From positions 1,240,001-1,304,000 of the forward strand of contig NZ_CP013363.1 of the NCBI RefSeq assembly GCF_001718315.1: DNA of 64,000 nucleotides, given 5' to 3'. Within the stretch, counting starts at the first letter, position 1. The number at the start of each line of letters is the position of its first letter. Source of the stretch: Burkholderia diffusa (GTDB lineage Bacteria; Pseudomonadota; Gammaproteobacteria; Burkholderiales; Burkholderiaceae). The translations under genes were made by a program, and so were the position numbers. The notes below the pieces were generated by a model. It saw only the letters and a list, made by a program, of their open reading frames with translations. It did no database searches and was not told where the DNA came from. This document shows positions 8,864 through 17,427 of the stretch, piece after piece.

Positions 8864-9139
8864 ATGAATACCGTCGAAGTCCTCAGCCGTGCGGAAGCGA
8901 GCGATCAACTGGATGTGATCGACGGCGCGTCGTTGATCCGGCGGCTCGTTTCCGGGCACCGCGCGCCTGCCGCGCGTGAAGCCGCGTGCGTCGACAATCC
9001 GCCGCTGACGTTGTACGGCGCGTATCGCCAGGGCGTCGCCGATCACGCGGCGCGACGCGCAAATCCGTATCGCGCCGGCAGCCGTTTCTGGGCGCTGTGG
9101 GAAGAAGGCCGTATCGAAGCTGAAACCTCCGGTCGCTGA
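8864..9139 (+). CDS. small basic protein, RMF/CrpP-like
   Basis: A 91-residue protein. ATG at 8864 is chosen over an in-frame ATG at 8846 because AGGGAG lies 7 bases upstream. The C-terminal half (about 50-88) has the layout of ribosome modulation factor and CrpP-type proteins: a Tyr-x-x-Gly helix (AYRQGVADHAARRA), an NPY turn, then GSRFWALWEEGR with aromatic residues and a closing GR. In E. coli RMF the matching parts are GYQAGIAGR, CPY and QWLGGWREA. This suggests binding to ribosomal RNA or another nucleic acid in stationary phase. The assignment rests on motif layout only, and the N-terminal half is not recognised. Confidence 0.6.
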   Translation: MNTVEVLSRAEASDQLDVIDGASLIRRLVSGHRAPAAREAACVDNPPLTLYGAYRQGVADHAARRANPYRAGSRFWALWEEGRIEAETSGR

Positions 9140-9154
9140 AGCGATCACCCGCGC

Positions 9155-9177
9155 CGGCCCCGTGCGACAAGGGGCCG
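9155..9177 (+). terminator. candidate terminator hairpin
   Basis: CGGCCCC / GGGGCCG, 7-bp perfect stem with a 9-nt loop, 15 bases after the stop of the RMF/CrpP-like gene. No T-tract follows. Confidence 0.4.
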
Positions 9178-9379
9178 CCGCGCAACACGGCATGCGCGGG
9201 CCACCGCGCGCCCGCATGCGTTTCAGTGCTGCAACATCGCGCGCGGCTGCTCGGGTTGCGCATGTTGGCGGTTCGCGCGCGGGCTGGTCGACGGCGTCCG
9301 GCACCGCACGCAGCGCGCACGCCGCGCGGCGGTCGTTTCCCGATAAGATGGCAGATTCCGTTCATCGAACGATGCCGCC

Positions 9380-10414
9380 ATGACCGCCTCCTCTTCCCAC
9401 CGAAATCCCATCCACTGCGAAATCGATCTCGATGCGCAAGGCAAGCATGCGGGCTATCTGCGCTTGCCGCATTCCGTGCATCGCTCCGCATACGGCTGGC
9501 TGCCGATCCCGATCGCGTCGATCCGCAACGGCGACGGCCCGGTCGCGCTCGTGATGGCCGGCAACCACGGCGACGAATACGAAGGCCAGATCATCGTGTC
9601 GCAGCTGATGCGCGAGATCGATCCCGAGATGGTCAGCGGGCAGTTGATCCTGCTGCCGATGGCGAATTTTCCCGCGGCCGACGCAGGCTTGCGCGTGTCG
9701 CCGCTCGACCAGGGCAACCTGAACCGCAGCTTCCCCGGCGACCCGGCCGGCACGCCGACGCAGATGATCGCGCATTTCATCGAGCATGTGCTGCTGTCGC
9801 GCGCGCAGTATCTGGTCGACCTGCATTCGGGCGGCAGCTCGCTGCTGTACCAGGGCGGCAACATGCTCGCGATCGACCCGCTCGACGACGACGAGGCCGC
9901 GAAGCTCCACGGGCTGCTGGTCGCGTTCGGGCTGCCGAACGCGCTGCTGCACGCGCCGAACCCGGTGCACTCGGCATCGGCCGCGCGCCGGCAGGGGGCG
10001 ATCTCGATCGTGACCGAACTCGGCGGTGCGGGCATGGCCAATCCGTCGCTGATCCGGCTCGGCCGCCACGGGCTGCTGCACTACCTCGGCCATATCGGCC
10101 TGCTGCGCGGCGCGCTCGTGCCCGACGCGCCGCCGACCGTCACGCGTTTCCTGCGCGTCGACGGCGATCGCCACTTCGTCTATGCGTACGACCGCGGGCT
10201 GTACGAACCGCTCGTCGAACTCGGCGACCAGGTGAAGGCCGGCCAGCCGGCCGCGTGGGTGCACTTCCCCGATACGCCGCTGCGCGAACCCGTGCTGCAC
10301 CGCTTCAAGGGCGACGGCGAAGTGGTGTGCAAGCGCGTGCCCGCGCAGGTGCGGCGCGGCGATTGCCTGTTTCAGCTGGCGGAGGCGTCGACGCCGCCGC
10401 GCGTTCGCCGATAG
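9380..10414 (+). CDS. succinylglutamate desuccinylase/aspartoacylase family deacylase
   Basis: A 344-residue zinc enzyme of the AstE/ASPA branch of M14 carboxypeptidases, hydrolysing an N-acyl amino acid or related amide. Visible motifs are the metal site NHGDEYEG (about 55-62), the substrate-arginine segment NLNRSFPGD and the second metal histidine in DLHSGG. A C-terminal beta domain (GDQVKAGQPAAWVHFPD) resembles the biotinyl-like fold of this family. Length fits the N-acetyl-diaminobutyrate deacetylase (DoeB-like) subgroup better than AstE, but the substrate is not certain. No ast genes are nearby. It could supply a deacylation step for the downstream 11.5-18 kb island, though the toxin-antitoxin locus separates them. 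Confidence 0.85.
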   Translation: MTASSSHRNPIHCEIDLDAQGKHAGYLRLPHSVHRSAYGWLPIPIASIRNGDGPVALVMAGNHGDEYEGQIIVSQLMREIDPEMVSGQLILLPMANFPAADAGLRVSPLDQGNLNRSFPGDPAGTPTQMIAHFIEHVLLSRAQYLVDLHSGGSSLLYQGGNMLAIDPLDDDEAAKLHGLLVAFGLPNALLHAPNPVHSASAARRQGAISIVTELGGAGMANPSLIRLGRHGLLHYLGHIGLLRGALVPDAPPTVTRFLRVDGDRHFVYAYDRGLYEPLVELGDQVKAGQPAAWVHFPDTPLREPVLHRFKGDGEVVCKRVPAQVRRGDCLFQLAEASTPPRVRR

Positions 10415-10440
10415 GCCAGGTTACTCCCCGTATCTTTTCC

Positions 10441-10471
10441 ATGCAGTCTGCCGAGGGATGGCGGACTGCAT
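10441..10471 (+). terminator. strong hairpin after the AstE-family gene
   Basis: 12-bp stem ATGCAGTCTGCC / GGCGGACTGCAT with one T-G wobble and loop GAGGGAT, starting 27 bases after the stop codon. It lies just before the mqsRA operator region. No T-run follows. Confidence 0.5.
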
Positions 10472-10483
10472 GCACGCGCCATT

Positions 10484-10513
10484 AACCAACTTGACAAATT
10501 AACTCTTTTGGTT
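10484..10513. promoter_or_regulatory. candidate mqsRA operator/promoter
   Basis: Inverted repeat AACCAA-N18-TTGGTT enclosing a consensus-like -35 hexamer TTGACA (10491-10496), ending 10 bases before the mqsR start. E. coli MqsA autorepresses through AACCT-type palindromes (established for that system), so the AACC/GGTT arms here are a plausible MqsA site. The -10 element is not clear. Confidence 0.45.
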
Positions 10514-10523
10514 GCGATCGCCG

Positions 10524-10820
10524 ATGGAAAAGAATGCGCCTCATTGCAAGCTGTCGCGGGTCAAGGCGCTCATCGAGACCGGCAACGTCCGGTTGACGAC
10601 GAGTGCGGTGTTCTGAGCCTGGCAACTGGGTTTCACGGAAGCGGAGGCGATCGGTGTCGTGATGTCCCTGGATACCGTCGATTTCCACAAGAGCATGACG
10701 ACCTACGCCGATCACACGATCTGGCAGGACGTCTATCGTCGCCACACCGTGAACGGCGACGTCTATCTGAAACTGACCGTGATCGACGATGTGCTGATCG
10801 TGTCGTTCAAGGAGCGATGA
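10524..10820 (+). pseudogene. mqsR: mqsR toxin gene interrupted by an in-frame TGA
   Basis: The frame from ATG 10524 to TGA 10818 encodes 98 codons, the same length as E. coli MqsR, a GCU-specific mRNA interferase. It begins MEKNAPHCKLSRVKALIE and ends with the conserved YLKLTVIDDVLIVSFKE block preceded by SMTTYADHTIWQDVY. Codon 31 (10614-10616) is TGA, which splits the protein after residue 30, while both sides remain in one frame with no indel. A restart at ATG 10662 would make only the last 52 residues, lacking the N-terminal part of the fold. The toxin is therefore probably inactive, by a single base change (or a sequencing error). It overlaps the region before mqsA, as in functional operons. 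Confidence 0.88.
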
Positions 10821-10822
10821 AC

Positions 10823-11224
10823 ATGAAGTGTCCTGCGTGCGGTGGCGCGAAGCTGGTCCGCGATACACGAGACATCCCTTACACGTACAAGGGCCGCTCG
10901 ACCGTCGTTCGCGACATAACGGGCGACTTCTGTCCGGCCTGCGGCGAGTCGGTGCTGGATATCGACGAGGCAACCCGGCTGGGTGAAGCGATCGGCGAGT
11001 TCAACAAGCAGGTGAATTCGACCCTTGTCGATCCGAAGTTCATCGCGAAGGTGCGCAAGAAGCTGATGCTGGATCAACGCGAGGCGGCCGAGCTCTTCGG
11101 CGGTGGCGTCAACGCCTTCTCGCGCTACGAAACCGGCAAGACGAACCCGCCGCTTGCCCTCGTGAAGTTGCTCAAGATTCTGGATCGTCATCCGGATCTG
11201 CTCGCCGAAGTGCGCGCAGCGTAG
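10823..11224 (+). CDS. mqsA: MqsA antitoxin / autorepressor
   Basis: A 133-residue antitoxin. The N-terminal zinc domain has Cys3, Cys6, Cys37 and Cys40 in two CPAC motifs around DIPYTYKGRSTVV. The C-terminal Xre-type HTH contains AAELFGGGVNAFSRYETGK, nearly identical to E. coli MqsA. I prefer ATG 10823 because GGAG sits 8 bases upstream; ATG 10817, which overlaps the mqsR stop as ATGA, is too close to it. In the family the zinc domain neutralises MqsR and the HTH represses the operon. Here the antitoxin is intact although its toxin is broken, so it may persist as a DNA-binding regulator. Confidence 0.93.
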   Translation: MKCPACGGAKLVRDTRDIPYTYKGRSTVVRDITGDFCPACGESVLDIDEATRLGEAIGEFNKQVNSTLVDPKFIAKVRKKLMLDQREAAELFGGGVNAFSRYETGKTNPPLALVKLLKILDRHPDLLAEVRAA

Positions 11225-11521
11225 ACGTACACCCTCCGGCATTGCGCATGCATGGAACATTCGACGCGTGCGCTCCGCGCGCTCACCCCACTCCCGCTGC
11301 AAGCCTTCTGACGCTCCGCGCGAAATCCTTATCGAAATTGCTTCGTTCGTCTTTGCCGGCCGCGCCGCTAACGTGTTCGAAACGGCGGCGGCACGCCGGA
11401 TGCAATGCAGCAAGCACCGCGGCCGCCGTCATCACGACAACCGCGTCGCGATAACGGAACAGACCGGACGGGCCGTGTGGCCCGCCCCCGCCATGAACGT
11501 CCGCATCGCGCGCCCTTCGCG

Positions 11522-12088
11522 ATGCCCATGGCCACGACCGACCGCCTCATCGACACAACGCCGCTCGACGTCCGCGCCCAGCCGCTGATCGACGCGCTGA
11601 TCGACGAATATGCGACGCGCTACGACGCGTATCGCCCCGACAGCCGCGCGTCCGCACGCGATGAACTCGCGCGCTACCCGGCCGAGCTGTTCGCGCCGCC
11701 CGACGGCGCGTTCGTGCTGTTGCTGCGCGACGGCGAAACGATCGGCGGCGGCGCGTTCAAGCGCTACGACGCGCAGACCGCCGAACTCAAACGCATCTGG
11801 ACCCGCGCGGACCTGCGCCGCCAGGGGCTCGCGCGCCTGATCGTCGACGCACTCGAACTGCGCGCCGCGCAGCAGGGCTATCGACGCGTGTACCTGACCA
11901 CCGGCTTTCGCCAGCCCGAGGCGTGGGCGCTGTACGACCGCACCGGCTATACGCGGCTGTTCGATGCGTCGATCGACCCGGAAGCGTATTTCCACCTGCG
12001 CTTCGGCAAGGATCTCGCCGATCCGTCGCGCACGTCGACGCTCGCCGACCTGTGGGCGCCGCTGCCCGAAGCGGTGTTGCCGCGCTGA
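11522..12088 (+). CDS. GNAT-family N-acetyltransferase
   Basis: A 188-residue GNAT enzyme transferring an acetyl group from acetyl-CoA to an amine. The acetyl-CoA loop is RRQGLARLIVDALE (motif A), preceded by beta-strand AELKRIWT and followed by YLTTGFRQPEAWALYDRTGY (motif B). The start could be ATG 11522 or ATG 11528; neither has a clear binding site. It opens a co-directional block with a binding protein 64 bases downstream, two LLM monooxygenases and an ABC transporter. In the Bacillus yxe locus for S-substituted cysteine degradation the acetyltransferase YxeL N-acetylates the substrate before oxidation, so an equivalent role here is a reasonable inference. Confidence 0.85.
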   Translation: MPMATTDRLIDTTPLDVRAQPLIDALIDEYATRYDAYRPDSRASARDELARYPAELFAPPDGAFVLLLRDGETIGGGAFKRYDAQTAELKRIWTRADLRRQGLARLIVDALELRAAQQGYRRVYLTTGFRQPEAWALYDRTGYTRLFDASIDPEAYFHLRFGKDLADPSRTSTLADLWAPLPEAVLPR

Positions 12089-12152
12089 ACGCCCCGCGCC
12101 GTCCGATTCCGCTCCTCCGTTTCCCGACACACGACAACAACAGGACACATCG

Positions 12153-13094
12153 ATGCAACGAGCCGCTCCCTTCACGCCGCGCGCAATCCGCACGCTGGCC
12201 GCCGCGCTGATCGGCGTGACCGCGATCGCCGCGACCGCCGCGACCTTCGACCTCAGCCCCGAGCAGCGCGGCCGGCCGCGCGGCGCGGCCGATGCGGCCG
12301 TCGAGCGGGCGGTGCCCGCGTCGTTCAGGTTCGCCGAAGCCGGCACGCTGACGATCGGCGTCGCGCCGAGCCTGCCGCCGATCAGCTCGTATGCAACCGA
12401 CGCGCGCACGGTGATCGGCTTCGACGCGGACGTTGGCCAGCTCGTGTCCGACAGCCTCGGCCGCAAGCTGAAGATCGTCCCGCTTGCTTGGGCCGACTGG
12501 CCGCTCGCGCTCGAATCGGGGAAAGTCGACGCGGTGATCTCGAACGTCACCGTCACCGAGGAGCGCAAGCAGAAGTTCGATTTCTCGACCTATCGCAAGG
12601 ATCAGGTCGGCTTCTACGTGCGCAACGACAGCAAGATCCAGTCGATCCGCGAGCCGAAGGATGTCGCAGGGCTGCGCATCGTCACCGATGCCGGCACCAA
12701 CCAGGAAAAGATCCTGCTCGCATGGGACCGCGAGAACGTCGCGCATGGCCTGAAGCCCGTGCAAGTCCAGTACTACGACGACCAGGCGATGCGGATCGTC
12801 GCCGTGCAGTCGGGCCGCGCCGATGCCGTGTTCAGCGTGAACTCGGTGCTCGCCTACCAGAGCGCGCAGCAGGGCAAGACGCGCCTCGTCGGCGCGATCA
12901 GCGGCGGGTGGCCGCGCACCGCCGACATCGCGATCGCGACGCGTCGCGGCAGCGGGCTCGCCGAGCCGCTGACGATCGCGCTGAACGGCCTGATCAGGAA
13001 CGGCCGCTATCAGCAGATCCTCGATCGCTGGAACCTCGCCTCCGAAGCGATCGATCAGTCGCGCACGAATCCGCCGGGCTTGCCGAAGAGCTGA
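12153..13094 (+). CDS. ABC transporter periplasmic binding protein, amino-acid (family 3) type
   Basis: A 313-residue secreted solute-binding protein. An N-terminal signal peptide (residues about 1-31, ending near AATAA) leads to a mature SBP_bac_3 fold with TLTIGVAPSLPPISSY, the GFDADVGQLVSDSLGRKLKIV lobe and the DAVISNVTVTEERKQKFDFS hinge. The last helix ends RTNPPGLPKS. AGGA precedes ATG 12153 at good spacing. It is a clear paralogue of the protein at 17428-18360 (shared [25 protein letters not shown] and NPPGLP segments), so one transporter seems served by two binding proteins, probably with different ligands. Confidence 0.9.
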   Translation: MQRAAPFTPRAIRTLAAALIGVTAIAATAATFDLSPEQRGRPRGAADAAVERAVPASFRFAEAGTLTIGVAPSLPPISSYATDARTVIGFDADVGQLVSDSLGRKLKIVPLAWADWPLALESGKVDAVISNVTVTEERKQKFDFSTYRKDQVGFYVRNDSKIQSIREPKDVAGLRIVTDAGTNQEKILLAWDRENVAHGLKPVQVQYYDDQAMRIVAVQSGRADAVFSVNSVLAYQSAQQGKTRLVGAISGGWPRTADIAIATRRGSGLAEPLTIALNGLIRNGRYQQILDRWNLASEAIDQSRTNPPGLPKS

Positions 13095-13132
13095 GCGCCG
13101 CCCGTCCACGCCCCCGCAGGAACGCCGACACC

Positions 13133-14182
13133 ATGTCTTATTCGCTTTCATTGCTGGACAAGAGTCCGATCGCCGACGGCGCGACCGCAGCCGATGCGTT
13201 GCGCTTCACGACAACCCTCGCGCGGCGCGCCGAACAGCTCGGCTACGCGCGCTTCTGGGTTGCCGAGCATCACGGCGCGCCGGGCTTCGCGAGTTCCGCG
13301 CCCGAGATCGTCGTCGCGCACCTGCTCGCGCATACGTCGCGCATTCGCGTCGGTTCGGGCGGCGTGATGCTGCAGCACTACAGCCCGTTCAAGGTCGCCG
13401 AGTCGTTCAAGCTGCTCGCCGCGCTCGGTCCCGGCCGCGTCGATCTCGGCATCGGCAAGGCGCCTGGCGGCTTGCCTATGACCACGCGCGCGCTGCAGTG
13501 GTTTCACGACAAGGGGAGGAAGCCCGACTTCGCGGGCCAGCTCGCGGAGCTCGACGCGTTCCTCGGCTGGGGCGTCGCCGAGGATCATCCGCTCGCCGGC
13601 GCGGTCGCGATGCCGGTGCCACCGCACGCACCCGAGCGCATCCTGCTCGGCGGCTCGCCCGACAGCGGCGCGCTCGCCGCCCGCCACGGCTGGCGCTTCT
13701 GCTACGCGGGGCACTTCAACGGCGACGACGCGAACCTCGAACGCTCGCTGGCCGCGTACCGCGACGCGGGCGGCACGCGCCCGCTCGTCGCGCTGTACGC
13801 GGTCGCCGCGCCGACCCGCGACGCGGCCGAGCAACTGATCGGGCCGCTGAAGATCTTCAAGCTGCAATTCGCCGGCGGCCAGAGCTTCAACCTGGCGAGC
13901 GCGCAGGCCGCCGCCGAATTCGCGCGGCAAAGCGGCGCGTCCGACTACCGGATCGACGAGTTGCGCCCGACCGTGCTCGCCGATACGCCCGAGCGCGTGC
14001 ACCGCGCGCTCGACGCGCTGAGCCGGCGGCTCGATGTCGATGCGTTCGTGATCGACTCGCCGGTGACCGATTACGGGGCCCGGCTCGCGTCGGCCGAATG
14101 GCTCGGCGGCGCGCAGTCGATCACGCCCTTGCAGACGGCCCTTGCCGCCGAACGATTCCCTTCCCTCGACCAGAACGCGTGA
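13133..14182 (+). CDS. LLM-class flavin-dependent oxidoreductase
   Basis: A 349-residue member of the bacterial luciferase-like superfamily (MsnO8/YwcH-like branch). It contains the N-terminal SLLDKSPI strand, YARFWVAEHHG, the TSRIRVGSGGVMLQHYSPFKVAE barrel segment and GRVDLGIGKAPGG. These enzymes use FMNH2 supplied by a separate reductase to oxidise small substrates; no reductase is encoded here. It is expressed with its neighbours, 38 bases after the binding protein and 7 bases before the next monooxygenase. In sulfur-assimilation loci such proteins cleave C-S bonds; here that is inference from context. Confidence 0.87.
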   Translation: MSYSLSLLDKSPIADGATAADALRFTTTLARRAEQLGYARFWVAEHHGAPGFASSAPEIVVAHLLAHTSRIRVGSGGVMLQHYSPFKVAESFKLLAALGPGRVDLGIGKAPGGLPMTTRALQWFHDKGRKPDFAGQLAELDAFLGWGVAEDHPLAGAVAMPVPPHAPERILLGGSPDSGALAARHGWRFCYAGHFNGDDANLERSLAAYRDAGGTRPLVALYAVAAPTRDAAEQLIGPLKIFKLQFAGGQSFNLASAQAAAEFARQSGASDYRIDELRPTVLADTPERVHRALDALSRRLDVDAFVIDSPVTDYGARLASAEWLGGAQSITPLQTALAAERFPSLDQNA

Positions 14183-14189
14183 CGCCCCC

Positions 14190-15548
14190 ATGACGACCCG
14201 ACGATCGATTCCCTTCGGCCTGATGCTGCAAGGCGCAGGCAGCCACATGAACGCGTGGCGGCATCCGAGCAACCCGCCGGACGCGAGCATCAACCTCGAC
14301 TTCGCGATCGGCATCGCGCGCAAGGCGGAAGCCGCCGGCATCGCGTTCGCATTCGTCGCGGACGGCCTCTACATCAACGAGAAGTCGATCCCGCACTTCC
14401 TGAACCGCTTCGAGCCGCTCACCGTGCTGTCGGCACTCGCGGTCGCGACGAAGAAGATCGGCCTCGCGGGCACGATCTCGACGTCGTACAGCGAACCGTT
14501 CACGGTCGCGCGCCAGCTCGCATCGCTCGACGCGATCAGCGGCGGGCGCGCGGGCTGGAACGTCGTGACGACGCCGCTCGAAGGCACCGCGAAGAATTTC
14601 GGCAAGGCGCATCCCGATCACGAACTGCGCTACGAAATCGCCGACGAATACCTCGACGTCGTGCAGGGGCTGTGGGACAGCTGGGACGACGACGCATTCG
14701 TGCGCGATCGCGCGACCGGGCGCTTCTTCGATCGCGACAAGCTGCATACGCTCGACCACCACGGGCGCTTCTTCCAGGTTGCGGGTCCGCTGAACATCCA
14801 GCGCTCGCCGCAGGGGCAGCCGGTGATCTTCCAGGCCGGCTCGTCCGATACCGGCATCGGGCTCGCGGGCAAGTATGCGGACGCCGTGTTCACGCATTCG
14901 CCGTCGCTCGACGAAACGGCCGCGTTCACGCGGCGCGTGAAGCAAAGCGCGGTCGAGCACGGGCGGCAGCCCGGCGACGTGAAGATCTTCCCCGGCGTCG
15001 GGCCGATCGTCGGCCGCACGGCCGCGGAGGCGGAAGACAAATACCAGGCGATCCGCGACCTGCTGACCATCGACGAGGCGCTCGCCTATCTCGGCCGTTA
15101 TTTCGATCACCACGATTTCACGCAGTACGCGCTCGACGCGCCGTTTCCCGAACTCGGCGACATCGGCCGCAACAGCTTCCGCTCGACCACCGACCGGATC
15201 AAGGCCGACGCGAAGCGCAAGCAGCTCACGTTGCGCGAGACGGCACTCGCCGTCGCGACGCCCCGCCCGAACTTCATCGGCACCGCCGAGCACGTGGCCG
15301 ACGAGTTGATCCGCTGGTACGACGCCGGGGCCGGCGACGGTTTCATCCTCGGTTTCCCGGTGCAGGCCCAGGGCGTCGACGACTTCGTCGAACTGGTGAT
15401 TCCGGCGCTCGAGGCGCGCGGCCGCTACAGCCGCGACCTGCCCGGCGACACGCTGCGCGACCACCTCGGCCTGCCTCGCAAGGCGAGCCGTTACGCGGCG
15501 CCCGGCGCGGTGCAGCAACAGGACGACGCGGCCGAAGCGCACGTGTGA
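14190..15548 (+). CDS. FMNH2-dependent monooxygenase, NtaA/SnaA/DszA/YxeK family
   Basis: A 452-residue two-component monooxygenase. The family hallmarks are present: AWRHPSNPPDA near the N-terminus, ISGGRAGWNVVTTPLEGTA, ELRYEIADEYLDVVQGLW, the insert RDKLHTLDHHGRFFQVAGPLN and PVIFQAGSS. ATG 14190 lies 7 bases after the preceding stop; an in-frame ATG at 14142 would overlap that gene. Characterised relatives oxidise nitrilotriacetate, EDTA, dibenzothiophene sulfone or, for YxeK, N-acetylated S-(2-succino)cysteine. With a GNAT and an amino-acid-type transporter beside it, the YxeK-like role fits best. The C-terminus carries a polar Gln/Asp/Ala tail of about 20 residues. Confidence 0.9.
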   Translation: MTTRRSIPFGLMLQGAGSHMNAWRHPSNPPDASINLDFAIGIARKAEAAGIAFAFVADGLYINEKSIPHFLNRFEPLTVLSALAVATKKIGLAGTISTSYSEPFTVARQLASLDAISGGRAGWNVVTTPLEGTAKNFGKAHPDHELRYEIADEYLDVVQGLWDSWDDDAFVRDRATGRFFDRDKLHTLDHHGRFFQVAGPLNIQRSPQGQPVIFQAGSSDTGIGLAGKYADAVFTHSPSLDETAAFTRRVKQSAVEHGRQPGDVKIFPGVGPIVGRTAAEAEDKYQAIRDLLTIDEALAYLGRYFDHHDFTQYALDAPFPELGDIGRNSFRSTTDRIKADAKRKQLTLRETALAVATPRPNFIGTAEHVADELIRWYDAGAGDGFILGFPVQAQGVDDFVELVIPALEARGRYSRDLPGDTLRDHLGLPRKASRYAAPGAVQQQDDAAEAHV

Positions 15549-15608
15549 CGCCGACGCGCCGCCAGTTCGCGGCGCGTCCCACCGACCCGATCGAGGACCC
15601 TCACCGAC

Positions 15609-17393
15609 ATGAGCGACACGACCCATCTCGGCGGCGCGCTGCCGCCGCTCTCTTCCCCTCACGCCCGCGACGCCGGCACGCGCCTGCGGATCGTGCCGGC
15701 CCGGCGCCGGTCGCGCACGGCCGGCACCGTGCTCGCGCTCGTGTTGATCGCGCTCGCGCTGCATTCGATTCTCGGCAACCCGCAATGGGGCTGGCCGGTG
15801 TTCGCCGAATGGTTCCTGTCGCCCCCGGTGCTGTCGGGTCTCGCGCGCACGCTGGTGCTGACGCTGCTCGGCGCGGTGTTCGGCTTCGCGCTCGGCGCGT
15901 TCGTCGCGCTGGCCCGGCTGTCGCGCTCGCGCCTGCTCGCCGCGAGCGCATGGACGTTTGTGTGGCTGTTCAGGTCGATTCCGCTGATCGTGCTGCTGCT
16001 GATCCTCAACAACCTTGGCTACCTGTACGAGCACGTGCGGCTCGGCGTGCCGTTCACCGACATCGTATGGTTCGACACGCCAACCACCGACCTGATCAGC
16101 CCGTTCCTCGCGGCCGTGCTCGGCCTCACGCTGAACCATGCCGCGTTTTCCGCGGAAGTGATTCGCGGCGGCATTCTGGCGGTCGACCAGGGGCAGCTCG
16201 AAGCGGCCGCCGCGCTTGGCCTGCCGCGCGGTCGCCAGGCCACGCACATCGTGCTGCCGCAGGCGATGCGCGCGATCCTGCCGACCGCGTTCAACGATCT
16301 GATTACGCTCGCGAAAGGCACGTCGATGGTTTACGTGCTCGCGATGCCCGAACTGTTCTACACGGTGCAGGTGATCTATCGCCGCAATCTCGAGGTGATT
16401 CCGCTGCTGATGGTCGCGACCGTGTGGTACCTGATCATCCTGACCGTGCTGTCCGCGATCCAGGTGCAGGTGGAGCGCCACTACGCGCGCGGCGCGCTGC
16501 GCAATCCGCCGCCGTCGGCGCTGACGTTCGTGCTGGCGCGCATCGGTGCGCTGCGGCGGCGGGCGGCGACACGCGGCGCGACGGCCGATGCGGCGGTTCA
16601 GGGCAACACCGCTGACGCGCCCGTGTCGCGCTCCGGCGGCGAAGTCGTCGTGCACAACGTGTCGAAGCAATTCGGCATGCAGCGCGTGCTCGACAACGTG
16701 TCGTTCGTCGCGCCGCGCGGCAGCGTGACGGTGATCGTCGGGCCGTCCGGCTCGGGCAAGTCGACGTTGCTGCGCACGATCAACCATCTCGAGCGCGTCG
16801 ATGACGGCTTCATCGACATCGACGGCGAGCTGATCGGCTATCGGCGCGACGGCGACGTGCTGCACGAGTTGAAGGAGCGCGACGTGCTGAAGCGGCGCAC
16901 GGCGGTCGGAATGGTGTTTCAGAACTTCAACCTGTTTGCGCACCTGACGGTGCTCGAGAACCTGATCGAGGCGCCGGTCGCCGTCGGCGGCGTCACGCGC
17001 GAGGCCGCCGAGCGCACCGCGCGCGCGCTGCTCGCACGCGTCGGCCTCGCTGACAAGGCCGACGCCTACCCGCGCCAGCTGTCCGGCGGCCAGCAGCAGC
17101 GCGTCGCGATCGCGCGGGCGCTCGCGTTGCGCCCGAAGGTGCTGTTGTTCGACGAGCCGACGTCGGCGCTCGATCCGGAACTGGTCAACGAAGTGTTGGA
17201 CGTGATCAAGGAGCTGGCGCGCTCGGGCACCACACTCGTGATCGTCACGCACGAGATCGGCTTCGCGCGCGAAGTCGCGGACAACGTGCTGTTCATGGAG
17301 CGCGGCCGCATCGTCGAGTCGGGCCCGCCCGCCGTCGTGCTCGACGCGCCGGCCCATCCGCGCACGCGCGCGTTCCTGTCGCGGGTGCTCTGA
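15609..17393 (+). CDS. fused amino-acid ABC transporter permease and ATPase
   Basis: A 594-residue single-chain transporter core. Residues about 35-290 are a HisM/GlnP-type permease with several TM helices and the EAA coupling loop ([21 protein letters not shown], start 198). Residues about 291-342 form a charged Ala/Arg linker. Residues about 345-594 are a PAAT-type ATPase with Walker [10 protein letters not shown] (378-386), Q-loop FQNF, signature LSGGQ (491-495), Walker B VLLFDEP (511-517) and the switch His in IVTHE. In most bacteria these are two genes, for example Bacillus yxeN and yxeO. A fused chain would give a homodimer with two permease and two ATPase units. It lies between the two paralogous binding proteins. 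Confidence 0.93.
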   Translation: MSDTTHLGGALPPLSSPHARDAGTRLRIVPARRRSRTAGTVLALVLIALALHSILGNPQWGWPVFAEWFLSPPVLSGLARTLVLTLLGAVFGFALGAFVALARLSRSRLLAASAWTFVWLFRSIPLIVLLLILNNLGYLYEHVRLGVPFTDIVWFDTPTTDLISPFLAAVLGLTLNHAAFSAEVIRGGILAVDQGQLEAAAALGLPRGRQATHIVLPQAMRAILPTAFNDLITLAKGTSMVYVLAMPELFYTVQVIYRRNLEVIPLLMVATVWYLIILTVLSAIQVQVERHYARGALRNPPPSALTFVLARIGALRRRAATRGATADAAVQGNTADAPVSRSGGEVVVHNVSKQFGMQRVLDNVSFVAPRGSVTVIVGPSGSGKSTLLRTINHLERVDDGFIDIDGELIGYRRDGDVLHELKERDVLKRRTAVGMVFQNFNLFAHLTVLENLIEAPVAVGGVTREAAERTARALLARVGLADKADAYPRQLSGGQQQRVAIARALALRPKVLLFDEPTSALDPELVNEVLDVIKELARSGTTLVIVTHEIGFAREVADNVLFMERGRIVESGPPAVVLDAPAHPRTRAFLSRVL

Positions 17394-17427
17394 TGTGCGC
17401 CGCCCACCGTCCTCGAGGCAGCCGACG

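Noticed and set aside
10614..10616. Selenocysteine or readthrough explanation for the mqsR TGA
   Set aside because: MqsR is not a selenoprotein family, and no SECIS-like stem was noticed immediately downstream. A nonsense mutation is simpler.
12488..14182. 564-codon frame apparently joining a binding protein to the LLM oxidoreductase
   Set aside because: The first 200 codons are an out-of-frame reading of the binding-protein gene. The true start at 13133 has a binding site.
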